This document shows positions 46,791 to 56,689 of a stretch of 64,000 nucleotides of DNA, piece after piece. The position numbers and the translations under genes are program-made. This DNA comes from Diphasiastrum complanatum (taxonomy: Eukaryota; Streptophyta; Lycopodiopsida; Lycopodiales; Lycopodiaceae). The notes below the pieces were generated by a model. That model was given only the letters and a program-made list of their open reading frames with translations. It did not search any database and was not told the DNA's origin. How positions within the stretch are numbered: the first letter of the stretch is position 1; each line of letters opens with the position of its first letter. The stretch lies in NCBI GenBank assembly GCA_029204225.1, contig CM055103.1, positions 43,842,604-43,906,603 on the forward strand. The letters run 5' to 3'.

Positions 46791-48023
46791 TTATGTGAAT
46801 GATAAGTCCTTCTTTCTAGCCATTACCTCCAATGACTTGAAGTTGAGGTGTCCCATCCTTTTATGCCAAACCTCTTGAATAGGTATTTGCTCCCTTGCAA
46901 CACATCCAACTTGGTTAGAAATAAAACAAGAATCTAGTTTGAACAACTTTCCTTGCCTTTTACCTTTTCCAATCAAGACATCCTTCCTTTCGATCATACA
47001 AGAATCTCCATCAAACTCCACCTTGAGGCCTTTACTTAGCATTTGACTCACACTAAGCAAATTCTTGGTAATAGATGGAATAAACAAGACATCCTCCAAA
47101 TGAACATTCCTATTTGTAATGAGATAAATAGGAATTATGTCAATTCCTTTGATTGCACACTCACCGTCATTGGCCGTGTAGATCACCCTCTTGTCATCTC
47201 CATATGCCAACAAAGAAGTGAAGTACTCTTTGTGAAAATTTATGTGTGAATTTGCTCCACTATCAATCCACCAAGGATCTAGATCTCCATCATTAGCAAG
47301 CATACATGAAGACATCACAAAAGCATCATCATTTGCATCTTGAACATCCAAACCATCATCATCAAGAGTAAGATTACCTTGCTTGTCTCCTTGATCCCTC
47401 TTCTTCTTGTAACACTCACTTGCAAAGTGTCCTTTGATGCCACAATAGAAGCACTTGAGTTTTGATCTATCATTCTTTTTGCCACTTGAAGAAGCATCCA
47501 CTTGATCTGGCCCTTTAGACCAATTACTTTTGGTTTTTCCCTTTGTGAACATAACATCCTCTTGAATTGTCGATGTAGATCCACCTCTTGCTTGAAGCCT
47601 ATATTCCTCATTGATCAAAATCTCTTGAAGACCCATCAAACTTGGCAAAGTCTTTAAAATAGCAATACTTTGAACAATGTTAGCATGAGCATCCAACAAG
47701 CCATTAAGAATCACTTGAACAAGCTCTCCTTCCTTAATGCTTTCAACGATGCAAGCCAACTCATCATTCAATGCTTTCATCCTCAAAACAAAAGTACTTG
47801 GACTTTCTTCATTTTTTTGCAAACAAGAAAAGATTTGCCTTCTTAGAGTCAGCACTCTTGAAGTAGACTTGGATTCATATAGCTTCTTCAATGAATCCCA
47901 AGTACACTTACCAACTTCCTTGAAAAGCTCATTGGTAACATTCATCTTGATGATGTGTAGAGCCTTCTTGGCCCTCTTATCATACCTCACTTGATCTTGT
48001 TGTGTTGCTGGTCTCTCCTCCAA
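46791..48023 (-). pseudogene. gag/protease part of copia B
   Basis: An open frame of 410 codons lacks the first part of gag (a deletion just after the expected start region at about 48030). It contains KALHIIKMNVTNEL, the zinc knuckle CFYCGIKGHFASEC, protease DPWWIDSGANSHI (Asp-Ser-Gly kept) and WHKRMGHLNFKSLEVMARKK, and then stops at non-copia sequence. Close to element A through its whole length. Confidence 0.85.
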
Positions 48024-48448
48024 ACCTACAACAATATTTAAAACATGATCAACCTATGATCTATCCTCAATCCAATGACTTTTGCCACTTCCTAAGATTG
48101 AAACACAATCAAATGAAGTACAACAACCTCACTATCTAGATATCCAATAGAAATTAGGGTTTTGACAAAATAACAAAAGATTGACTATTCCAAATCTACA
48201 TGCAAATGTTGAAAATTTGATATGCAATCTAATAGCCACCACTTAGGCTGATCCAATGATCTAAAAATCGGCCAAACGGAATTGATCAAGTTTGTGAACC
48301 TATATAGGGTTTTGATCTACCAAAGATCCAATCTACAAAAGCAAAGAACTCGATTTTGGTGTAGAATCCCCTCTAGCATGCTCTAGACTTGATATCTTCA
48401 CCAAATCATTGATAGATTTGATTTCCTCTTTCACAACTTGAAACACAA

Positions 48449-49096
48449 GATCTGATACCATGTCAAGGATTTCAGATCATTACGATGCAATCCACTTGAA
48501 AGATCTTGGGTTACAAAGATAAATACTCTACCAAGGCTCACCAATGTAGAAAAATCAGCATCTACACATAAAATGAGATGCAAACTTTAATACAACTTGA
48601 TCAACTGATTAAGTATTGTTGTTGTCCGTACAAAACCAGCAAGCTACTATGTTTTACACGTGTGGATCCAAAAATAACAATTATAGATCATTCTACACAT
48701 AGAATTGCAAGCAATCACAAGTATAGTGCACCAATGGATAATAGAACCCAAGAGAACCATGTATAAGCATGAAATGAGATGGAGAAGAGAGAAGACATGT
48801 CTCTCCACGAGTTACATACTTTTATAGCAGGTTCAAACCCTATTTTGCCACTTGTCTTTCACACCAAAATGCTAAACCTACTATTTTTGGGTCTAGATTT
48901 CTTGTACGCAACATTTAAATTTGAATCTACTCAAACTCGCCTTCTAACTTTCCCACACTTTCAAAAAGTGTTTATTCAAATGAAATTAAGATTAATGAAC
49001 TTTGAAAAGTCAACCTTTAAGTCTAAAAACAAAGTTGGCCTCAATATGCCAAATATGGAAATATAGTAAATATGATCAAATTAGTTGAATCTTTCA
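48449..49096 (-). repeat. 5' LTR and primer site of copia B
   Basis: The LTR starts TGAAAGATTCAACTA at 49096 and ends CCTTGACA at 48461. The primer site TGGTATCAGATC is at 48460-48449. Confidence 0.75.
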
Positions 49097-49242
49097 CGTC
49101 TCGACAGTTTGAAAACCAAAGGCATAAACTCATAAATCACAATAACTAAACTCATAAATTCAAATATTTTTTATAAGAGTCTAATTCACTGTTATGGGCC
49201 ATTTATGTATCAATTTAATGTGTTTCTGAACCGTCATAATAT

Positions 49243-49272
49243 CATTAGAGGAGTTCTAAATCCCAAAAAGTC
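49243..49272 (+). repeat. solo copy of the H3-ULP1 transposon terminus
   Basis: It begins CATTAGAGGAGTTCTAAA and continues CCCAAAAAGTCC. It matches the right terminus of the 703-10361 element at 24 of 30 positions, including the first 14. No transposon genes follow before the copia sequence at about 49565, so it is a remnant or part of a short non-autonomous derivative. Confidence 0.55.
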
Positions 49273-49522
49273 CCTTTGTAAAGATACTTTTTATATTTTT
49301 TCTCAAATTTTGCTTACACATGGACCAATCAAAACACTCAAATTTAAAATCTACGTAACATAGCTCATTAGAATTTAAAAAAAAAAAAGTTTTCTTCATA
49401 ATGCTATAATTCGGCGCCGGGGGCAGCCCGCAAGCATGACATGTTATTCATAGTATAATATGCAATTATCATTTAAAATAGCATAACTTTTTAACCGTAG
49501 CTCCGATTAAGACAAAAATTAT

Positions 49523-49559
49523 ACCGTTGAAAAGTGCTCGACGAGAGCTTTCCAACGGT
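49523..49559. repeat. 37-bp palindrome
   Basis: ACCGTTGAAAAGTGCTCG and CGAGAGCTTTCCAACGGT form a hairpin with 15 of 18 pairs around a single central base. It lies 250 bp downstream of the solo transposon terminus and directly before copia D. Confidence 0.75.
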
Positions 49560-49564
49560 ACTAC

Positions 49565-49924
49565 TGCCCTATCAAATCGCTTATGACCTCAGGATCCACA
49601 TAGTGGATGAGAAAATTGCATTCTTACATGGCGAATTAGATGAAGAAGTCTACATGGACCAACCTTCCGGTTACATTTGCACGTCACTTGTCACCTATGT
49701 CTGTCGAATGCACAAGAGCATCTACGGTCTGAAGCAATCTGTGCGACAGTGGTACAAGAAGAAGGATCATGCTCTACGATCCTTGGGCCGAGATAACAAA
49801 CCTAGGACAAGCCAGATGCTACCTAGGTTTTCAAATCGACCACGACTATGATGAAGGAAAACTATACCTTCATCAGTCCAGGTACATCCAAAAGATCCTA
49901 GATGATTTCAGAATGACATATTGC
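49565..49924 (+). pseudogene. copia D, RT part left of the nested insertion
   Basis: The frame has YDLRIHIVDEKIAFLHGELD, EEVYMDQPSGYI and SIYGLKQSVRQWYKKKDHAL, which are central RT motifs. A deletion follows and the frame runs to the insertion point at 49924. Copia D resumes at 56083. Similar in sequence to the element at 61050-64000. Confidence 0.8.
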
Positions 49925-50606
49925 TGTTAAAAATTCACAATTCTAGCTTGACTAGTTTTGGTCATATGACTTGTAAATAGTTAGATGGTCATGATGTGGC
50001 TTGTCACACGTGCCAAATAGCATAGGATTCCATTCATAAGGATGTTCTCAAGTAGACCTAAGTGTTAGAACCTTTGGAATGAGTCCAAATTATGCTTAGA
50101 TACAAGGGAGAAAAAATAGGAGCTATTTTTGGTAATTTTTGCATTGTTGAGGGATCTCCAAGATTCCAACCCTAACTTGGTAGGGATGAAAGATCCACCA
50201 AAATTAGCATTAGGGATAGGTTTAGGGCTACTCATACCTGCCCAAAACTGTGATGGATCATGTATATATAGGTGATGATATCTCACCAAAATCAATCAAG
50301 CAATTTCATGTTTTTTCTCTCATAATGGTGCAATTGCTCTCTATGTTCATAATTGTTTGAGTACTTGTGATTACTAATGATTATAGGATTGAATTTAGGT
50401 CTGGTGTACAATACTCAGACTGTGGGAGGCCGTACTTTCACACATGTGAAGCCTTCTTCAAGGATTTGGGCCATTTAGTGAGGTTCAAGCATAGATTTTT
50501 GATGGATTTTGATGGTTCAACTTGTGCTAATCTTATGAAATCATAATCTATTGTTTCCCTCATCATTTCAAGTGTTTTAGGATCCTTATTTGCTGTAATT
50601 TTTACA
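49925..50606 (+). repeat. 5' LTR of copia E
   Basis: 682 bp, with a TATA-like GTATATATAGG at about 50264. Differs from the 3' LTR at 50444 and 50515 only. Confidence 0.97.
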
Positions 50607-50619
50607 TGGTATCAGAGCC
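50607..50619 (+). promoter_or_regulatory. primer-binding site of copia E
   Basis: TGGTATCAGAGCC, complementary to the 3' end of initiator Met tRNA, begins immediately after the LTR. Confidence 0.9.
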
Positions 50620-51417
50620 TAAAGGCTGAAATGAGCTAAATCCTTGGTTTTCATTCAATTTGATCACAATTTTTTATCTAAATCTTGTGTAGATTGGATC
50701 TTAGCATCTAGTATTGATTCTAGAACTCAAAGTGAGTCAAATACATTGGAGATTGGTGTTGTGTGACTTCATTTTCAGGTGTTTAGGTGTCTAAAACCAG
50801 AGGCAAAGTTGAATTCAATTCACATTACCAAGATAGCAAGTTTTGCTTGCTCCAAGCATTGATTTCTAAGCGAGTTTTGGAGGTGATTTCATAGAGGAGG
50901 CTTTCTAGCATTCAAGGAGAGGGAAGATCAGAGTTTTGGGGACTCTTCAAGGCTGTTCTAAGGTGTAGTAGGCACCTCCTAGAGTGATTTAGGTTCAGTC
51001 CAACCATTGCTTGACTTATGCACCAAATTAGATCAATTTTTCATCAATTTTGATCATTTTTTGCTTGTGATTGGATAGTAGATTGTGTTGCATCCTCATT
51101 AAGTTCCATTTAGATCTTTTACAAGTGATTTTGGAAGTATATTAGGTTGCTGAAATTCACTCTTGATCAGATCATTTGGAAGCTTTAATGTTCTTTATAG
51201 AAAGAGGGGCATTTCTACTAGTATTGTCTACTTCAATCAAGCAAGTGCATTGTTTCTAGTATTCTATGATTTGATTTTGTTAGAGATCATTCTTAGATAT
51301 TTATAGGAAGTCTATTACTGATCTTTTCAGGTCCCTAAGAAGTGGGATAAGGTAGACCTTCAATCAAATCAATAGAAGTAACCTTCATTTGTGTCAAGTC
51401 CTTGATTAGGAGACTAG

Positions 51418-54400
51418 ATGGCATCTATAAATGCATATCTTTTGGATACTAATGAAAGGCTCAACAAAACTAACTATTCCATATGGAAAGTTAGAATGGA
51501 ATCTATCATGATCATGCAAGATCTGATGGAAATTGTAAATGGTAAGGAGGGTGAACCTATTCATCCTCAAGAAAAAGCCAAATACATCAAGAGGTGCAAT
51601 GTTGCACTACATTGCATAAAAATGAATGTTGCAAATGAACTCTTAAGAGAGGTAGGAGATTGCACTTCAGCTCAAGATGCTTGGGAGACTTTGCAAAAGG
51701 TCTATGAATCCAAGAACCAAACTAGAATGTTAGCTTTGAAGAATCAAATCTATAGAAGCTATCAAAAGAAAGGAGAGAGTGCACATACTTTTGTCCTAAG
51801 AGTAAAGGAATTGAACAAAGAGCTAGCCTTTATAGGTGACCCTATCAAGGATGAAGAGCTTGTTCAACTCATATTGAATGGACTAAGCTTTGAATTTGAC
51901 AATTTGGTTCAGGGATATGCAATTATGGGTAAGCTACCCATACTTGAAGAACTCCAAGGCACACTCATGGCCGAGGAATCAAGAAGGAGCCAAATGCAAG
52001 AGAGGATGGATAGGCTTTCCATCCAAGGTGGAGATGACCAAGCTCTCTTCACCAAAGGCAAAGGCAAGTCCAAAGGCAAAGGATCAACATTCAAGAAGTC
52101 TACAAAGCTTGAGGATCAAGAAGGACCCCCAAAGGCATCTCCATCAACCACCAAAGTCAAGAAGGACAAATCAAAGGTGAAGTGCTACTATTGTAGCAAG
52201 ATGGGGCATTATGCCTCGGAATGCTTCAAGAGGAAGCAAGATCAAAGCCAAGCCAACATGAGCAAAGAGGAGGAGGAGGAGAGTTCACATGAGGACTCTC
52301 TCATGATGTCCATATTTTCTTCAACAAGCTTCAAAGGAGAAGATCCTTGGTGGATTGACTCGGGTGCTAGTTCACACATGACTAGTAAAAGGGAGTTTTT
52401 CTCTTCTCTCTTATCTTATGATGGACCTATAAAGTCTATCTATACAGCAAATGATGAAGCTTGTAAGATTGAAGGAGTTGGTAGCATTCCCCTTTTCTTA
52501 GGATCTTCCAAAAAGATCAACATAGAAGGTGTTTTGTACATTCCTACAATAACAAAGAATCTACTAAGTGTTGGCCAAATGGTAGACAATGGTTTCAATG
52601 TTGACTTTGCTTCAAATGAATGTTTCATCAAGAAGAAGGGTAAGATAGTGGCTAAGGGCACTAGACTTGGCAAACTTTATAAGCTGGATGCATTTGTGGA
52701 TACTAATGTTGTCATGTTGGCCGAGAAGAGCAAGATATCTACCTTTACTTTATGGCACAAAAGACTTGGACATGTCAACTCGGGTTCCATGGAGGCTATG
52801 ATCAAGGAGGAGTATGCTTTAGGCCTACCAAGGTCTATTGGGAAGGAAGACAAGGTTTGTGAAGCTTGTGCCTTATCCAAGGCACATAAGAAGGTGTTTC
52901 CTAACTCCATCACAAAGTCATCTCATCCTCTTGAACTCATACACTCGGATGTGCACATTGCTAGCACCAAATCTAATGGAGGTTCATCCATGTTTTTAAC
53001 CTTCATTGATGACTACTCAAGATATTGTTGGGTGTTCTTACTTTCTTTCAAGTCTCAAGTATTTGATACTTTTGTAAAGTTCAAGTTGTTTGTGGAAAAG
53101 CATCATAATCATAGCATCAAGATTCTTAGAAGTGACAATGGTGGAGAATTCATCTCCAATGAGTTCAAGGCCTTTTGTGAGGAGGAAGGGATCAAGAAAG
53201 AGACTTCTTGTCCTTACACTCCTCAACAAAATGGAGTTGCTGAAAGAAGGAATAGAACATTATGTGAATGTTCTAAGGCTTTAAAATTAGATGCTTGTGT
53301 GCCCAAATCCTTTTGGGGTGAGTCTCTTGTATGTGCAAACTACTTGATGAATAGGGTGTCTTGCAAAGCAATTGAAGGCAAAACTCCTTATGAGATGTTG
53401 TATGGAAAGAAACCCAATCTTAATCACTTGAAAGTTTTTGGGTGTATATGTTATGTGCATGTGCCATTGGAAACAAGAACCAAGGAGGATCCATCTTCCA
53501 CAAGAGGGATCATGCTTGGATATGCAAGCTCAAGCAAGGGCTACAAACTCTATCTCCCATCCTTGAACAAATTTGTTGTTTCAAGGGATGTCATCTTTGA
53601 TGAACATCATATGCATATGCTTGAAGAAGGCTCAAGTGATCCAACAATCAAGAAGAAGATGGCCGAGGAGCAAGATCTTGGTTTTGAGGAGGAGCTCATG
53701 GAGGAGCAAGCACCAAACCCACCTATCACACCAAGGAGATCTTCAAGGGCAAAAGTGGAGCCATCAAGGCTCACATATCAAGGCAAAGGACAGCAAGTTG
53801 AGGGTATCTCATCCACTTCTTATGCTTTATCTAGTTTTGAAGAACCGTCTAATGTTGAAGATGCATTGAACTCCAAAGAATGGTATAAAGCTATGTTGGA
53901 TGAGTATGATGCCTTGATTGAGAATGAAACTTGGTTGCTTGTTGAGAGACCTCAAAGGAATGTAATAGGATGCAAGTGGGTCTTCAAGCTTAAGTTGAAT
54001 GCAAATGGGAGTGTTAACAAACATAAAGCAAGATTAGTTGCAAAAGGTTATGCTCAAGAGAGAGGGATAGACTATGAGGAAACTTTTGCACCCGTGGCCA
54101 AGATGGTCACAATAAGACTAATCATTGCACTTGCATCACATTTTGGATGGATTCTATGTCAAATGGATGTCTCTAATGCTTTCTTGAATGGTTTTTTGGA
54201 AGAGGATATCTATATGGAGCAGCCACAAGGGTTCATCAAGCATGGAATGGAGAACAAAGTATGCCATCTCCAAAGAAGCATCTATGGCTTGAAGCAAGCC
54301 TCGAGATCTTGGAATTCAAGACTACATTGCTATCTTATTTCACTTTCTTTTGTTCAAAGTGAATATGATCCCACTCTTTACATTAAGTTTGATGATGTTG

Positions 54401-55386
54401 GTATTGTACTTTTACTCATTTATGTAGATGACATCATCATTAGTGGAAATAGTGTTGATGGTATTGAAAAAATCAAGATAGATCTATCTTTAGAGTTCAA
54501 GATGGTAGATCTAGGGTGTCTTCACTTCATCTTAGGCATAGAAGTACTTAGAGGGTCTGATTTTATCTTTATAAGTCAAGTAAACTATGCTCAAAGTCTT
54601 TTGAAGAAGTTTAAGATGGAAGTATGCAAAAGTGTTGACACACCAATGGAGCAAGATGTAAAAGTGCCAAATGAAGATGATGAAAGATCCTTCATGGACA
54701 TCACTTTGTTTAGGCAACTTATAGGTTCCTTAATGTGGATCACTATAACTAGACCAGATCTTAGCTTTAGTGTATGTAGGTTGAGCCAATCCATGCAAAA
54801 TCCATTGAATATCCATTGGAAAAAGGCTAAGAGGATTCTAAGATACATCTCAGGTACATTGGATTTTGGGATTCTATATAGAGGAGATGTGATTAACCTT
54901 CATGCATTTAGTGATTCAGATTTTGCAGGGGACAAGAGGGATAGGAAATCAACAAGTGCCTATTCAACTTTCATAGGAGAAGGTGTGGTTTCATGGCTTT
55001 CAAAAAAGCAAGAAACTACATCTCTATCTTCAACCGAGGCCGAGTACAAAGCTTTGACAACCACTACAAAGGAGGTACTTTGGATCAAGAGATTATTGGT
55101 GGAACTAAAGATCATGGATTCAGAGGAGGCACCAATCATCTACAATGACAATATATCAGCCCAACACCTTGCATCTAACCCAATCTTCCATGCAAGATCT
55201 AAGCACATTGAGATATGCCATCACTTTGTGAGAGAAATGGTGCAAGCCAAGGAGATTGCTTTGGAGCATGTTCCAAGCAATGAATGTGTAGCTGATCTAC
55301 TTACTAAACCACTTCAAAAGACACCTTTTATGAAGTTCAGATCATCACTTGGAGTGATTAGTAAAGCAATGATTGAACCAAGCTAG
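51418..55386 (+). CDS. copia E gag-pol polyprotein, 1322 aa, intact
   Basis: A single frame from ATG 51418 (MASINAYLLDTNERLNKT). Order: gag (1-250) with zinc knuckle CYYCSKMGHYASEC (C256, C259, H264, C269); protease WWIDSGASSH (D314); pre-integrase LLSVGQMV and WHKRLGHV; integrase D511, D573, E609, giving the D-x35-E spacing; RT with SIYGLKQASRSWN and YVDD at 1002-1005; RNase H with FSDSDFAGD and SLSSTEAEYKAL, ending SLGVISKAMIEPS. All catalytic residues I can check are present and no stop occurs. Between the 5' LTR and the ATG lies about 800 bp of leader. The preserved frame and near-identical LTRs indicate recent movement. Confidence 0.97.
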   Translation: MASINAYLLDTNERLNKTNYSIWKVRMESIMIMQDLMEIVNGKEGEPIHPQEKAKYIKRCNVALHCIKMNVANELLREVGDCTSAQDAWETLQKVYESKNQTRMLALKNQIYRSYQKKGESAHTFVLRVKELNKELAFIGDPIKDEELVQLILNGLSFEFDNLVQGYAIMGKLPILEELQGTLMAEESRRSQMQERMDRLSIQGGDDQALFTKGKGKSKGKGSTFKKSTKLEDQEGPPKASPSTTKVKKDKSKVKCYYCSKMGHYASECFKRKQDQSQANMSKEEEEESSHEDSLMMSIFSSTSFKGEDPWWIDSGASSHMTSKREFFSSLLSYDGPIKSIYTANDEACKIEGVGSIPLFLGSSKKINIEGVLYIPTITKNLLSVGQMVDNGFNVDFASNECFIKKKGKIVAKGTRLGKLYKLDAFVDTNVVMLAEKSKISTFTLWHKRLGHVNSGSMEAMIKEEYALGLPRSIGKEDKVCEACALSKAHKKVFPNSITKSSHPLELIHSDVHIASTKSNGGSSMFLTFIDDYSRYCWVFLLSFKSQVFDTFVKFKLFVEKHHNHSIKILRSDNGGEFISNEFKAFCEEEGIKKETSCPYTPQQNGVAERRNRTLCECSKALKLDACVPKSFWGESLVCANYLMNRVSCKAIEGKTPYEMLYGKKPNLNHLKVFGCICYVHVPLETRTKEDPSSTRGIMLGYASSSKGYKLYLPSLNKFVVSRDVIFDEHHMHMLEEGSSDPTIKKKMAEEQDLGFEEELMEEQAPNPPITPRRSSRAKVEPSRLTYQGKGQQVEGISSTSYALSSFEEPSNVEDALNSKEWYKAMLDEYDALIENETWLLVERPQRNVIGCKWVFKLKLNANGSVNKHKARLVAKGYAQERGIDYEETFAPVAKMVTIRLIIALASHFGWILCQMDVSNAFLNGFLEEDIYMEQPQGFIKHGMENKVCHLQRSIYGLKQASRSWNSRLHCYLISLSFVQSEYDPTLYIKFDDVGIVLLLIYVDDIIISGNSVDGIEKIKIDLSLEFKMVDLGCLHFILGIEVLRGSDFIFISQVNYAQSLLKKFKMEVCKSVDTPMEQDVKVPNEDDERSFMDITLFRQLIGSLMWITITRPDLSFSVCRLSQSMQNPLNIHWKKAKRILRYISGTLDFGILYRGDVINLHAFSDSDFAGDKRDRKSTSAYSTFIGEGVVSWLSKKQETTSLSSTEAEYKALTTTTKEVLWIKRLLVELKIMDSEEAPIIYNDNISAQHLASNPIFHARSKHIEICHHFVREMVQAKEIALEHVPSNECVADLLTKPLQKTPFMKFRSSLGVISKAMIEPS

Positions 55387-55400
55387 ATAGTGAGGAGGAG

Positions 55401-56082
55401 TGTTAAAAATTCACAATTCTAGCTTGACTAGTTTTGGTCATATGACTTGTAAATAGTTAGATGGTCATGATGTGGCTTGTCACACGTGCCAAATAGCATA
55501 GGATTCCATTCATAAGGATGTTCTCAAGTAGACCTAAGTGTTAGAACCTTTGGAATGAGTCCAAATTATGCTTAGATACAAGGGAGAAAAAATAGGAGCT
55601 ATTTTTGGTAATTTTTGCATTGTTGAGGGATCTCCAAGATTCCAACCCTAACTTGGTAGGGATGAAAGATCCACCAAAATTAGCATTAGGGATAGGTTTA
55701 GGGCTACTCATACCTGCCCAAAACTGTGATGGATCATGTATATATAGGTGATGATATCTCACCAAAATCAATCAAGCAATTTCATGTTTTTTCTCTCATA
55801 ATGGTGCAATTGCTCTCTATGTTCATAATTGTTTGAGTACTTGTGATTACTAATGATTATAGGATTGAATTTAGGTCTGGTGTACAATACTCAGACTGTG
55901 GGAGGCCGTACTTTCACACGTGTGAAGCCTTCTTCAAGGATTTGGGCCATTTAGTGAGGTTCAAGCATAGATTTTTGATGGATTTTGATGATTCAACTTG
56001 TGCTAATCTTATGAAATCATAATCTATTGTTTCCCTCATCATTTCAAGTGTTTTAGGATCCTTATTTGCTGTAATTTTTACA
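55401..56082 (+). repeat. 3' LTR of copia E
   Basis: 682 bp, preceded by GTGAGGAGGAG and followed by the ATTGC duplication. It contains a CACGTGTG where the 5' copy has CACATGTG. Confidence 0.97.
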
Positions 56083-56670
56083 ATTGCAAAGGGACCAACA
56101 CCCCAATGCTTGCAAGAACGATTCTAACAAAGAAGATGGTCCGAAAACCGACGAAGAGAAGAAGGCCATGCAACACATGCCTTATATGAGGGTAGTTGGA
56201 TCGCTGATGTATCTAGCAAATAACACGCGTCCCGACGTTGCGTATCTTGTGTCTAGGATGATCCAATTCAACGTGAACCCAGGTCCTATACACTGGAAGA
56301 TTGCGAAGCAAATCCTATAGTACCTTCAGAAAATGAAGGATTTCGGGTTGTGTTACTCCCGTGATGCCAGATTCCAATTCCAATTGCACTCCTATAGCAA
56401 TGCAAGCTGGGCATCACTCAAGGACGACTGTAAAAGCGTCTCGGGAGGGTGCTTCATTGTAGCAAAGGCAACCATTCTCTGGGTCGGCAAGGAGCAGGAC
56501 CATCACCACTCAGTCATCCTGCGAAGCAGAATATGTCACAGCCGCCAAGGTGGCCAATGAGATCACATGGCTCAAACAGTTCCTCGACGGATTGGGTGAA
56601 ACCACCAATGAGCCTCTAATTCCGCAAATGGACAATACTTCTACACATGAGGGGATGGGGAACTAGAATG
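56083..56670 (+). pseudogene. copia D, RNase H part right of the nested insertion
   Basis: 56084-56320 reads MPYMRVVGSLMYLANNTRPD and NPGPIHWKIAKQIL, then a stop; 56333 onwards continues LHSYSNASWASLKDDCKSVS and, after a shift, AKVANEITWLKQFLDGLG. It decays near 56660, before the usual C-terminal part. With 49565-49924 it forms one older copia split by element E. Confidence 0.8.
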
Positions 56671-56689
56671 GATGTTAGCTCAATTTATG

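Larger units (their letters stand above)
49925..56082 (+). mobile_element. copia E, complete and young LTR retrotransposon
   Basis: LTRs 49925-50606 and 55401-56082 are both 682 bp and start TGTTAAAAATTC, end TTTTTACA. I count two differences, at 50444 (A/G) and 50515 (G/A). Target duplication ATTGC at 49920-49924 and 56083-56087. The primer site TGGTATCAGAGCC is at 50607; the polypurine run GTGAGGAGGAG lies directly before 55401. A single uninterrupted gag-pol frame lies inside. By structure it could be autonomous. It is inserted in copia D. Confidence 0.97.
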
